DNA from: Chryseobacterium lathyri
Lineage (GTDB): Bacteria > Bacteroidota > Bacteroidia > Flavobacteriales > Weeksellaceae
Assembly: GCF_030812195.1 (NCBI RefSeq)
Contig: NZ_JAUSSF010000001.1
Location: forward strand, 434,001-498,000
Direction of reading: 5' to 3'
Length of the DNA: 64,000 nt
Of the stretch, positions 43,864 to 52,287 are shown piece by piece. Numbering within the stretch: the stretch's first letter is position 1; each line of letters starts with the position of its first letter. Under the pieces are notes generated by a model. It searched no databases. It was not told the origin of the DNA and saw only the letters and a list, made by a program, of their open reading frames with translations. Position numbers and translations under genes: made by a program.

Positions 43864-45222
43864 ATGGACTCGGATATAGTCAGGCTTTTGCTAGCCTTAT
43901 TTCTTGTTTTACTAAATGGCTTTTTCGTAGCCGCAGAATTCTCAATTGTTAAGGTTCGTTATTCACAGATCCAGTTAAAAGCAGCCGAAGGTAACTCTAT
44001 GGCAAAACAGGCAGAGCACATTATCAAGCATCTTGATGAATATCTGTCTGCTACACAGCTCGGTATTACTCTTGCATCTCTTGCGTTGGGTTGGGTAGGT
44101 GAAAGTGCCCTGCATCACGTGGTTGAAAGCATTTTCCACTCTTTGAATGTGGAGCTTACCCAGACAACAATTACCACAATTTCAGTAGTCACAAGCTTTG
44201 TACTAATTACAGTGATGCATATTGTATTTGGTGAGCTTATCCCGAAATCCATTGCCATTAGAAAATCAGAAGCGACTACAATGGCTACAGCAGTTCCATT
44301 AAGAGTTTTTTACACGGTCTTCAAACCATTTATCTGGTTGATGAACTTAATGTCGAATACATTTTTAAGATTAGTTAAAATCCATCCGGCTTCCGAACAG
44401 GAAATTCATTCCACTGAAGAACTTCAGCTTTTGGTAAAACAGAGTGCTGACAGCGGTGAGATTGAAGAAGAGAACTATGAGATCATCAAGAATGCGTTTG
44501 ATTTTACAGATCATTCCGCCAAGCAGATCATGGTACCAAGACAGAATATCACTTCTATTGACTTTGAAGAAGATATCAATGAAATCATCAATAAGATCAT
44601 GGATAGCGGTTATTCCCGTATTCCCGTGTATCTTGACTCCATAGATAATGTGATTGGGATTTTCTATACCAAAGAGATCATCAGGGAATTTGTAAAGAGA
44701 AAAGGAGACCTTAACCATGAGGATCTCAAAGATCTTATGCGTGATGCATTTTTTGTGGTGGGAAGCAAAAAGATTTCAGATCTTCTGAAGATTTTCCAGC
44801 AGAAAAAGCAGCATCTTGCAATAGTTATTGATGAATTTGGGGGAACTGAGGGAATTATTACTCTGGAAGACATCCTGGAAGAGCTTGTAGGGGAAATTCA
44901 GGATGAAGAGGATGATGAAGATAAGCTGGTAGATAAAATAGGTGATAATATTTATTGGGTTCAGGCTACACAGCCGTTGGACGAAATTAATGAACATTTA
45001 CCTAAAAGACTGCCTCTTTCCGAAGAAAGCGAATACAACTCACTGGCAGGATTCATTCTTCATGAGCTGGAAGACATCCCTGAGGAAAATGATGAATTTG
45101 ATCTGGAAAACTATCATTTCAAGATTCTGAAAATGAATAATAAGAGCGTAGAGCTCGTAGAATTAGTGTATGAAGGGCCAAATGTAATCAATGATCTGGC
45201 CGATAAAATAGGAGAAGTTTAA
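43864..45222 (+). CDS. CNNM/CBS-domain hemolysin-family membrane transporter
   Basis: 452 residues. A CNNM (DUF21) membrane domain with helices at about 4-24, 63-85, 97-122 and 136-165 is followed by paired CBS domains (about 205-330) and a CorC/HlyC domain (about 350-440). ATQLGITLASLALGWVGE and VFGELIPKSIAIRKSE are typical. Relatives export Mg2+ or Co2+ or relate to GldE. clpS follows 10 nt after the stop and may be co-transcribed. Confidence 0.9.
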   Translation: MDSDIVRLLLALFLVLLNGFFVAAEFSIVKVRYSQIQLKAAEGNSMAKQAEHIIKHLDEYLSATQLGITLASLALGWVGESALHHVVESIFHSLNVELTQTTITTISVVTSFVLITVMHIVFGELIPKSIAIRKSEATTMATAVPLRVFYTVFKPFIWLMNLMSNTFLRLVKIHPASEQEIHSTEELQLLVKQSADSGEIEEENYEIIKNAFDFTDHSAKQIMVPRQNITSIDFEEDINEIINKIMDSGYSRIPVYLDSIDNVIGIFYTKEIIREFVKRKGDLNHEDLKDLMRDAFFVVGSKKISDLLKIFQQKKQHLAIVIDEFGGTEGIITLEDILEELVGEIQDEEDDEDKLVDKIGDNIYWVQATQPLDEINEHLPKRLPLSEESEYNSLAGFILHELEDIPEENDEFDLENYHFKILKMNNKSVELVELVYEGPNVINDLADKIGEV

Positions 45223-45232
45223 TAAGATAAAA

Positions 45233-45538
45233 ATGATTTTTTATAACAGCATAAAAGATTACGAAGATCCAAAACGCCAGTATGAAGAAGAAGTGCTGGT
45301 TTTGGATGATACGGATGAAGTATATAAACTGATTCTCCATAATGATGACATCCACACATTCGATTATGTGATAGACTGCCTGATTGAGATTTGCAAACAT
45401 ACTCTGGAACAGGCAGAACAGTGTACAATGCTTGTACATTACAAAGGCAAATGCACAGTAAAAACCGGGGCTATGGATCTTCTTAAGCCCATGCACGAAA
45501 AACTGCTTTCAAGAGAATTAACAAGTGAAATAGTATAA
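45233..45538 (+). CDS. clpS: ATP-dependent Clp protease adaptor ClpS
   Basis: 101 residues. The ClpS core LILHNDDIHTFDYVIDCLI contains the N-degron pocket motif, and MLVHYKGKCTVKTG follows. The N-terminal tail carries the extension that docks on ClpA/ClpC. It delivers N-end-rule substrates to the Clp protease. It starts 10 nt after the CNNM gene. Confidence 0.93.
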   Translation: MIFYNSIKDYEDPKRQYEEEVLVLDDTDEVYKLILHNDDIHTFDYVIDCLIEICKHTLEQAEQCTMLVHYKGKCTVKTGAMDLLKPMHEKLLSRELTSEIV

Positions 45539-45541
45539 ACC

Positions 45542-45570
45542 AAACTCTGCCAAATAGCAGAGTTTCTTAT
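45542..45570 (+). terminator. Terminator after clpS
   Basis: AAACTCTGC (45542-45550) pairs with GCAGAGTTT (45557-45565), followed by CTT. Confidence 0.8.
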
Positions 45571-45673
45571 TAAAAGCATAATTTTTTAAGAAAATATACA
45601 CTTATTAGTGAAAAATTTTATTGAATTTTATTTATATTAGCAATTAAGACACAAACAATAAAAATATAAATAA

Positions 45674-47521
45674 ATGAAACAAAAAATTACTTCGCTGGTT
45701 CTTGGCTGTATATTATGCTGTTCCGCATTAAACGCTCAGGAATCATCTTTTGAAGCTCCGGCTAAAAACTGGATTAAGGAAAATTCAAGAAATTTAGGAA
45801 TCCCGGGATTCAGCAGACTCACATTAAGCTCGGTACGAAAGAGTAATACAGGTGAAACCCTGCGATTTCAGCAGATGATAAAAGACGTTCCTGTTTTTCA
45901 GTCTGAAATTGTAGTCCATTTCAACAAATCCGGTAAAATAAGCTATACAGGAACAGAAAGTTTAAAGAAAAACCTGAAGGATATCAATACAGTTCCTACT
46001 ATTTCTGCTTCTGATGCCTATAAAAAAGCTATAGTTGCTTCCAGGGCGCAAGGCGAGATTACTTATCAGGAAAATAAACTGTTCGTTTATGTTACAGAAG
46101 AGGGAGATACCAAATTGGTCTACAGAGCTGTAATCAATCCATATGAAAACTCCGGAAGCTGGGAAACTATTGTTGATGCCAAAACGGGCGAAATTATAAG
46201 CGTTAATGATATTTCTGTATATCATCATAAACATGATGATGACTCTCATAATCCCAAAAAGAAAAAAGAACCCAAGACAGAAAAAGCAATAAGTTTTAAG
46301 GCTGCAGGTTCAGGATATGTATTTGATCCGGATCCTTTATCTAAAACAGGCTCAGTTTATGGAGGTAACTTTGCAGATAATAATGATGCTACTAATGCAA
46401 ATCTTGATAATGCAAGAACATTGGTGACCCTATCTGATATAGAATTTGCAAGTAACGTTTATAAATTAAAAAATGCTTATGTGGAAATAAGAAACATAAG
46501 TGCACCGAATACTACTCTTTTCACTCAGACCACCAACCAGTTTTTATTCAACAGAAGTGAATTAGGATTTGAAGCAGTTAATGTCTTCTGGCATGTAGAT
46601 AAAAGCCTAAAGTATATTAATGAAACGTTAGGAATTACCTGCAGGCCGGCAACAAATGCTGGGGCGGTTCTTTATGATCCACATGCCTTGAGTGGATCGG
46701 ATAACTCTAGATATACCACTTCTGGAGCTCTGGAATTCGGTCAGGGTGGAGTAGACGATGGTGAAGATGCAGATGTAATTCTTCACGAACTGGGACACGG
46801 AATTCATCATTGGCTGTCCGGAGGAGTTTCCAATGCAGACGGCTTGAGCGAGGGCTGCGGTGATTATTGGGCACAGTCTTACAGCAGAAGCTTAAATCAA
46901 TGGGCTGCATCTGCTCCTGAATACAACTGGGTGTTTAGCTGGGATGGGCACAATTCTAGTTGGGATGGAAGAATAACCAATACCACAATGACATACCCGG
47001 GATCCGGATCCTATTATGATAAAGCCCAGATTTGGTCTGCGGCACTAATGAGAATTTATAACAGAATAGGAAAAGAGAAAACAGACAGAGCCTTTTTAGA
47101 GGGATTGGCTTTAACGACTTCAACGACGAACCAGCAAAATGCGGCTATTTCTGTCAGACAGGCTGGCATTGATATGCTGGGACAGTTTGGATTTAATTGC
47201 ACTGATATCACTGCTATGACAGAAGAATTTATAGCTGCAGGATATGTGCTTCCGGAATACACCTGTACCTTGAGTACCAAAGAAGCGGTTAAAGAAAACC
47301 CAGTGTCAGTATATCCAAACCCTGTTTCTGATGTTCTGATTGTTTTATTGAAAGGAAACAGAGAAGAAAAAGCTGAAATTTATAACATGGAAGGCCGTAA
47401 AGTACTGGAAACAACAATAGGAAATAACAGCAACAGAATTGATGTTTCAAACCTTCCGTCCGGAAATTATATCCTGACTGTAAAAGAAATTGAATTATCT
47501 GCAAAATTCATTAAAAAATAA
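45674..47521 (+). CDS. Secreted M36 (fungalysin-like) metallopeptidase with T9SS sorting tail
   Basis: 615 residues. Signal peptide to about 22 (NAQ), an FTP propeptide (about 40-180), then the catalytic domain. The zinc motif is HELGH with His371, Glu372 and His375, and the third ligand is Glu393 in GLSEGCGDYW. The C-terminal roughly 75 residues are a type A T9SS sorting domain (VSVYPNPVSDVLIV...NLPSGNYILTV...KFIKK), so it should cross the outer membrane by the type IX system. Basic low-complexity segment near 195-215. Confidence 0.92.
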   Translation: MKQKITSLVLGCILCCSALNAQESSFEAPAKNWIKENSRNLGIPGFSRLTLSSVRKSNTGETLRFQQMIKDVPVFQSEIVVHFNKSGKISYTGTESLKKNLKDINTVPTISASDAYKKAIVASRAQGEITYQENKLFVYVTEEGDTKLVYRAVINPYENSGSWETIVDAKTGEIISVNDISVYHHKHDDDSHNPKKKKEPKTEKAISFKAAGSGYVFDPDPLSKTGSVYGGNFADNNDATNANLDNARTLVTLSDIEFASNVYKLKNAYVEIRNISAPNTTLFTQTTNQFLFNRSELGFEAVNVFWHVDKSLKYINETLGITCRPATNAGAVLYDPHALSGSDNSRYTTSGALEFGQGGVDDGEDADVILHELGHGIHHWLSGGVSNADGLSEGCGDYWAQSYSRSLNQWAASAPEYNWVFSWDGHNSSWDGRITNTTMTYPGSGSYYDKAQIWSAALMRIYNRIGKEKTDRAFLEGLALTTSTTNQQNAAISVRQAGIDMLGQFGFNCTDITAMTEEFIAAGYVLPEYTCTLSTKEAVKENPVSVYPNPVSDVLIVLLKGNREEKAEIYNMEGRKVLETTIGNNSNRIDVSNLPSGNYILTVKEIELSAKFIKK

Positions 47522-47541
47522 AAAACTTAAATAAATCTTTA

Positions 47542-47572
47542 AATCCGGTGTATAGACATCGGATTTTTTTTG
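47542..47572 (+). terminator. Terminator after the M36 protease gene
   Basis: AATCCGGTG (47542-47550) pairs with CATCGGATT (47557-47565) with one wobble, followed by a T run. Confidence 0.85.
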
Positions 47573-47601
47573 TTAGACCAAATTCTGCGGGATTGTTTTA
47601 C

Positions 47602-47628
47602 TTGCATTCATCTAAAATAGTATATTTG
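47602..47628 (+). promoter_or_regulatory. Promoter of udk
   Basis: TTG (47602-47604), 16-nt spacer, TATATTTG (47621-47628), 26 nt before the start codon. Confidence 0.55.
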
Positions 47629-47654
47629 TACCAACTATAAAGAAACAAAAAAGA

Positions 47655-48269
47655 ATGCTTGTAATAGGAATTGCCGGTGGAACAGGATCCGGCAAAACTA
47701 CAGTTGTTGATAAGATACTGCAACAGCTTGATATTGAAGGAATGAATATCCTTTCTCAGGATAATTACTATCACGATAACCCGAATCTGACGCTGACCGA
47801 GAGAGAGGCGCTCAATTATGACCATCCAAAGTCTATAGATTTCGATTTAATGATAAAACATGTAAAAGCTTTAAAAAACAATGAGCCTATAGAACAGCCC
47901 ATTTACAGCTTTGTTACCCATTCCCGAACTGGCGACCACGTCACTGTAGAACCTAAGAATGTATTGGTAGTAGAAGGTATTCTGGTACTGACGAATAAAG
48001 AACTGCTGAAAGAATTTGATTTAAAAGTATTCGTTCATGCAGACTCTGATGAAAGACTGATCAGAAGGATCAGGAGAGACACCCAGGAAAGAGGAAGAGA
48101 CCTGGGCGAAGTCCTTCACCGTTACCAGACCACACTGAAGCCAATGCATCAGGAATTCATAGAACCCTCAAAGAATGAAGCAGATTTGATCATTCCGAAC
48201 ATGAGACAGAATTCCGTAGCGATTGATTTTTTAACTACTGTTATTAAAAATTCGTTGAGAAAACATTAA
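47655..48269 (+). CDS. udk: Uridine kinase
   Basis: 204 residues. P-loop GGTGSGKTT at 8-16, DNYYHDNPNLT (substrate loop), NYDHPKSIDFD, and RRIRRDTQERGRDL. Matches the family in length and order. It phosphorylates uridine or cytidine in pyrimidine salvage. First gene of a short run; the DivIC-like gene starts 2 nt after its stop. Confidence 0.95.
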   Translation: MLVIGIAGGTGSGKTTVVDKILQQLDIEGMNILSQDNYYHDNPNLTLTEREALNYDHPKSIDFDLMIKHVKALKNNEPIEQPIYSFVTHSRTGDHVTVEPKNVLVVEGILVLTNKELLKEFDLKVFVHADSDERLIRRIRRDTQERGRDLGEVLHRYQTTLKPMHQEFIEPSKNEADLIIPNMRQNSVAIDFLTTVIKNSLRKH

Positions 48270-48271
48270 AA

Positions 48272-48628
48272 ATGGAAGAAAACAAACTTATTAAAGACAT
48301 TCAGCCGAAATCTGAAACGTTCAAAATTATTCAGAAATACGTTCTGAATAAATACACGATTACGATCTGTATGTTTCTGGTATGGATGATTTTCTTTGAT
48401 AAAACCTCTTTCCTTGTTATTAATGAACTGAACGGCGAGATCAGCCGATATGAGGACCAGCTGGAATATTATAAAAAAGAGTACGAAAAAAACGATACCT
48501 TTTACAAAAAGCTGATGAACAATAAGTCGGAAAAAGAAAAATACGCAAGAGAAAATTATTTCATGAAAAAACCGGATGAAGAAATCTTCATTTTGGTAGT
48601 GGACAGCACAAATAGTGCTAAAAAATAA
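48272..48628 (+). CDS. FtsB/DivIC-like septum formation initiator
   Basis: 118 residues. Cytosolic N-terminus, one membrane helix (YTITICMFLVWMIFF, about 33-48), and a periplasmic coiled coil (about 58-90, ELNGEISRYEDQLEYYKKEYEK) ending in ENYFMKKPDEEIFIL. This layout is that of FtsB/DivIC division proteins. It is probably co-transcribed with udk. Confidence 0.82.
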   Translation: MEENKLIKDIQPKSETFKIIQKYVLNKYTITICMFLVWMIFFDKTSFLVINELNGEISRYEDQLEYYKKEYEKNDTFYKKLMNNKSEKEKYARENYFMKKPDEEIFILVVDSTNSAKK

Positions 48629-48640
48629 GAGATTTGAAAT

Positions 48641-48740
48641 GTGAAAGTCAATTAGCTTTGCTGTGAATGGCCAATAGTCAATTTTCATGACTCACTATTG
48701 ACCTGCTAAGCAAAATTCAACATTCATCCATAATAAACAG
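48641..48740. repeat. Intergenic repeat, copy A
   Basis: AGTCAATTAGCTTTGC... then TGTGAAT, GGCCAAT, AGTCAAT in sevens, with CACTATTGAC and GCAAAATTCA further on. It shares GTGAATGGC-AATAGTCAATT and AAGCAAAATTCA with copy B at 57457-57560 and can fold on itself. Confidence 0.6.
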
Positions 48741-48743
48741 CCA

Positions 48744-49904
48744 ATGTCAGCAGATATACTTCCAAACTGGGAAAATTTAGTAAAAAAGCAGCTTAAAACA
48801 GAAGACATTTATTCCATCTTAAATAAAGAAAATCTGGAAGGAATTGTTGTGAAACCTTTTTACAGCGAAGTTCAGAAACCGTTGGCAAATCTGCCGAAAG
48901 TTGAAGAAAATACTCATCTGGTAGCAAGATACCATGAAAGTCTGGAAGAAGATGTATTTGCATTTATCTTAGACCACAACGTAGAAAACCTTGAACAGAA
49001 AACAATTTTTATCAATAATAAAGATCTCGCCGGCCATATCAGCCCGAAAGAAGAGGATCAGTATTTTTCACTGATTGATGTTTTTGATGAAAAAAAAGGC
49101 ATTATTGATGATCAGCTGGCTAAAGAACTGTTGTCAAAAGATTTCAAAAGAAATATTTGTATTGATATCTCACTTCATCAGAACGCTGGAGCTGCAATTT
49201 ATCAGCAGTTGGGGATTGCATTGGCAAAAACAAAGGAACTTGCTGAAGTGTATGGCTCTGAAATTCTGAACAAATTGATTTTCAGAATAGCTGTCGGAGG
49301 GAATTATTTCTTTGAGATGGCTAAACTGAGAGCTTTTAAAATAGTTTTTAATCAACTTTCTAAAGAATATGGCTTAAATGAAATACCCTATATTTTTGCA
49401 GAAACTTCTTTAAGGAATAAGGCTGTTGCTGACAGTGAAAATAACCTGATCCGTTCAACATTAGAACTGGCTTCTGCAATGATTGCCGGGGCAGATGCGG
49501 TGTTCAGCAACAATTATCTTGTAAATAGAAGTACCGATAACTCCGAAGAGATCTCCTTTAAGCAGCAAATCGTTCTTGCTTATGAAAGCATTGTTAATGT
49601 ATTTGATGACGCTTCAAATGGAAGCTATTATGTAGAAGACATTACCCGACAGATTGCAGAAAAATCATGGGCATTTTTCATTGAAATGGAAGAAGCGGGT
49701 GGCTATCTTGGGCTTTTAAATCAGGGAATTATCCAGAAAAAGATCTATGGCCACGCTGTTGAAGAACAAAAATGGGTGGAAGAAGGTAAAATAAAGCTGA
49801 TTGGAGTTAATTTATACCCCAAATTAGACGTTAAAAGATCAACAGAGTCTCTTTATAGCGAAAAAGAAATAAAGGCTGTACGTTGGGCTGAAATGTTTGA
49901 GTAA
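48744..49904 (+). CDS. mutA: Methylmalonyl-CoA mutase small subunit
   Basis: 386 residues. It lacks the C-terminal cobalamin domain, so it matches the small subunit. Motifs include ISLHQNAGAAIYQQLGIALA, FRIAVGGNYFFEMAKLRAFK and ETSLRNKAVADSENNLIRSTLELASAMIAGADAV. The partner large subunit, which binds B12 and does the chemistry, is not encoded next to it. Instead a DinB-like gene overlaps its stop codon (TAATG). Confidence 0.88.
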   Translation: MSADILPNWENLVKKQLKTEDIYSILNKENLEGIVVKPFYSEVQKPLANLPKVEENTHLVARYHESLEEDVFAFILDHNVENLEQKTIFINNKDLAGHISPKEEDQYFSLIDVFDEKKGIIDDQLAKELLSKDFKRNICIDISLHQNAGAAIYQQLGIALAKTKELAEVYGSEILNKLIFRIAVGGNYFFEMAKLRAFKIVFNQLSKEYGLNEIPYIFAETSLRNKAVADSENNLIRSTLELASAMIAGADAVFSNNYLVNRSTDNSEEISFKQQIVLAYESIVNVFDDASNGSYYVEDITRQIAEKSWAFFIEMEEAGGYLGLLNQGIIQKKIYGHAVEEQKWVEEGKIKLIGVNLYPKLDVKRSTESLYSEKEIKAVRWAEMFE

Positions 49905-50344
49905 TGAAAGAAAAACTGATCGATTTATTTGAATATACCTATCATTTCAACAAAGAAATGATCAAACATATTGCAGAAAATATATCGAAAGTTGACGAAA
50001 AAACAATCAGCCTTATTAATCATACATTGAACGCACAACAGATCTGGAATTCGCGGATATTGGGCGAAAAAACATTTGAAGTCTGGCAGATCAATACTTT
50101 TGAATCTCTTTATGAGATTAACCATCAGAATTTTCTGAAAAGTATTGATATCATTCAAAACCTCGATCTGGACAACAGGATAGAATATAAGAATTCTAGA
50201 GGAACAAAGTTTGAAAACAGTATCTTCGAAATGTTGTTCCATACCGTAAACCATTCAACCTATCATCGCGGACAGATCAATTCTCTCCTGAAACAAAACG
50301 GCATCGATCCGCTATTAACAGATTATATTTTTTATAAGAGGTAG
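49904..50344 (+). CDS. DinB-family four-helix protein
   Basis: 146 residues, mostly helical, with the DinB metal-site pattern at the end: FHTVNHSTYHRGQI supplies three His ligands. The family includes bacillithiol-related transferases and stress proteins. Its ATG overlaps the mutA stop. The first 56 nt (about 18 residues) are nearly repeated at the start of the methyltransferase gene 577 nt downstream of this gene's stop region. Confidence 0.8.
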   Translation: MKEKLIDLFEYTYHFNKEMIKHIAENISKVDEKTISLINHTLNAQQIWNSRILGEKTFEVWQINTFESLYEINHQNFLKSIDIIQNLDLDNRIEYKNSRGTKFENSIFEMLFHTVNHSTYHRGQINSLLKQNGIDPLLTDYIFYKR

Positions 50345-50384
50345 ATTTAATTTGCTGGACAAAATATTTGAGAGTCTTTTAATT

Positions 50385-50512
50385 CCCACAGATTTGCACA
50401 GATGTTTATGTATTAAAATTTTATCCTTTTAATAAAAATATATAATGGTTAATTTAAAATTTAAGGAATTTATATAAGAAAATTAAGCGTAAAAATCTGT
50501 GTAATCTGTAGT
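50385..50512. repeat. Inverted-repeat element between dinB-like and methyltransferase genes
   Basis: ACAGATTTGCACAGAT (50388-50403) is nearly the reverse complement of ATCTGTGTAATCTGT (50495-50509). The arms are about 90 nt apart with AT-rich DNA between. It looks like a small non-coding mobile or palindromic repeat. Confidence 0.55.
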
Positions 50513-50536
50513 TTAAAAAAATAATATCATTAAGTA

Positions 50537-51712
50537 ATGAAAGGAAAACTGATTGACTTATTTGAATATCCCCATCATTTCAATAAAGAAATTCAAAACT
50601 ACATCAATGCAAATCTAAGTACAGATCTGCATTCTCTTCTGTTAAAAAAATCCCCGTTTCCAGAGATTTCCATGCAGGAAATTGTCCAGCAGATCAAAGG
50701 GAAACAGACTGCCCAGAAAAAATTCCCGTTTCTGCTGAAAGAAGGAATCATTTTTCCGCCCCAGCTTAATTTGGAGCAGTCATCTTCGGAAAAAACCGCA
50801 CTTTATAAATCACAGATTCTTAAAGGAAATAAATTCATTGATCTGACCAGCGGTTTTGGAATTGATGCCTATTATTTATCTCAAAATTTTGAAGAAGTTA
50901 CTTTGGTAGAGCAAAATGCTGAATTATTAGACATCGTAGAACATAATTGGGGAATTTTAAACCGTAAAGCGACATTCATTAATCAAAATCTCGAAGATTT
51001 TTTGAATATCAATAAAGAATATTTCGATGTTATCTATTTGGATCCTGCAAGAAGAGACCAGAACAAAAATAAAGTTTTTCTGCTCGAGGATCTTTCGCCC
51101 GATATTCTTCAGATTAAAGAAAAGTTGCTTATGACAGCAGATCAGGTGGTTATAAAATTGTCACCGTTAATCGATTTGAAATATCTGATAACAGTCTTGC
51201 CAGGTATTTTCAGGATAGAAATTATAGCCGTAAAAAATGATGTTAAGGAAACGGTCATTTTTCTGTCCAAGGAAAGAAGAGCAGAGGTTATGGTTAATTG
51301 TATCAATCTGGAAAGTGAAGAATCTTCTTTTTTATTTAAGTTCGGAGAGGAGGAAAATGCTCAGGCAGAATATTCTGAGCCTGGAAAATTCATATACATT
51401 CCCAATAACAGTATTTTGAAAGCAGGTGTTTTTAACCTGGTTTCAGAAAGATTTAGGCTTAAAAAACTTCATCCCAATACCCATCTTTATACTTCAGATC
51501 AAAACATCACTGATTTTCCCGGTAGAGTTTTAGAGGTTCAAAACATTGATTCTAAGCAGATTAAGAAGAAAGACCAGTTCAATATCATTTCAAAAAATTA
51601 TCCTTTAAAACCGGAAGACATAAAAAAGAAATATGCTATAAAAGACGGCGGTGAGCACTATCTTATTTTTACACAATCCAAAAAAGGTAAAATTATTTTA
51701 AAATCAGTATAA
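50537..51712 (+). CDS. Class I SAM-dependent methyltransferase, THUMP-like
   Basis: 391 residues. SAM-binding motif I is FIDLTSGFGIDAYYLS, motif II region LVEQNAE, and IYLDPARRD is motif IV. A C-terminal ferredoxin-like/THUMP-like part follows. Such proteins modify RNA or act near it. The first 18 residues (MKGKLIDLFEYPHHFNKE) copy the start of the DinB-like gene and do not look like the normal N-terminus of this family, which I would expect to begin around 'NKEIQNYINANL'. Confidence 0.8.
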   Translation: MKGKLIDLFEYPHHFNKEIQNYINANLSTDLHSLLLKKSPFPEISMQEIVQQIKGKQTAQKKFPFLLKEGIIFPPQLNLEQSSSEKTALYKSQILKGNKFIDLTSGFGIDAYYLSQNFEEVTLVEQNAELLDIVEHNWGILNRKATFINQNLEDFLNINKEYFDVIYLDPARRDQNKNKVFLLEDLSPDILQIKEKLLMTADQVVIKLSPLIDLKYLITVLPGIFRIEIIAVKNDVKETVIFLSKERRAEVMVNCINLESEESSFLFKFGEEENAQAEYSEPGKFIYIPNNSILKAGVFNLVSERFRLKKLHPNTHLYTSDQNITDFPGRVLEVQNIDSKQIKKKDQFNIISKNYPLKPEDIKKKYAIKDGGEHYLIFTQSKKGKIILKSV

Positions 51713-51848
51713 AAATGTTGCCGAAAAAAGCAGGATTTCTTACTTTTGGGCAATCAAAAATTTAAGCATGAAATCGCTTGCTGCTAAAATTATTACAACC
51801 AGCTAAAATAATGCGATTCCATATGACATTTAAAAATAAATTTTACAT

Positions 51849-52127
51849 ATGAAAAAACTAATTATATGTTTAGCTGTTGCAACGGTAGCCATAAGCTGTA
51901 AAAAGATCCAGGCAGGAGGAAACAAAAATACTTTGAAACTGGAAGAAGGAGTGGAAAGGTATTCTGACGATGTACAGGGCGGAAGTGAAGCACACGGTCA
52001 TGAAGCTGCTGCAGGACATAAAGAAGTGGCTCCTGCTGAAAAGCATGAAGCTGTAGCTCCTAAAACAGACAGTACCACTGCTGTAAAGCCTGCTGAAGCA
52101 GGGACAGCCCCAAAAGCTGAACACTAA
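51849..52127 (+). CDS. Small Ala/His/Lys-rich lipoprotein
   Basis: 92 residues. A lipobox with Cys17 in VAISCKK marks a lipoprotein. The mature part is low complexity, rich in Ala, Glu, His, Lys and Pro (EAHGHEAAAGHKEV, EKHEAVAPK). It could bind metal or span the periplasm, but nothing identifies a function. Well-formed terminator follows. Confidence 0.7.
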   Translation: MKKLIICLAVATVAISCKKIQAGGNKNTLKLEEGVERYSDDVQGGSEAHGHEAAAGHKEVAPAEKHEAVAPKTDSTTAVKPAEAGTAPKAEH

Positions 52128-52145
52128 TTACTAGTACACGATATA

Positions 52146-52178
52146 AAAAATGTCCTGCCGAAATGCAGGACATTTTTT
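52146..52178 (+). terminator. Terminator after the lipoprotein gene
   Basis: ATGTCCTGC (52150-52158) pairs with GCAGGACAT (52165-52173), with A and T runs on either side. Confidence 0.9.
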
Positions 52179-52287
52179 GTGCAAAGGTCTACAGGCTACT
52201 GACTAATAACAGTTCTTTGGAAAATTATCTGTTTTTGTTTGCTGCTGCAGGCCAATTTTTTTATTTTTAACGAAACAAATTTTTAAA

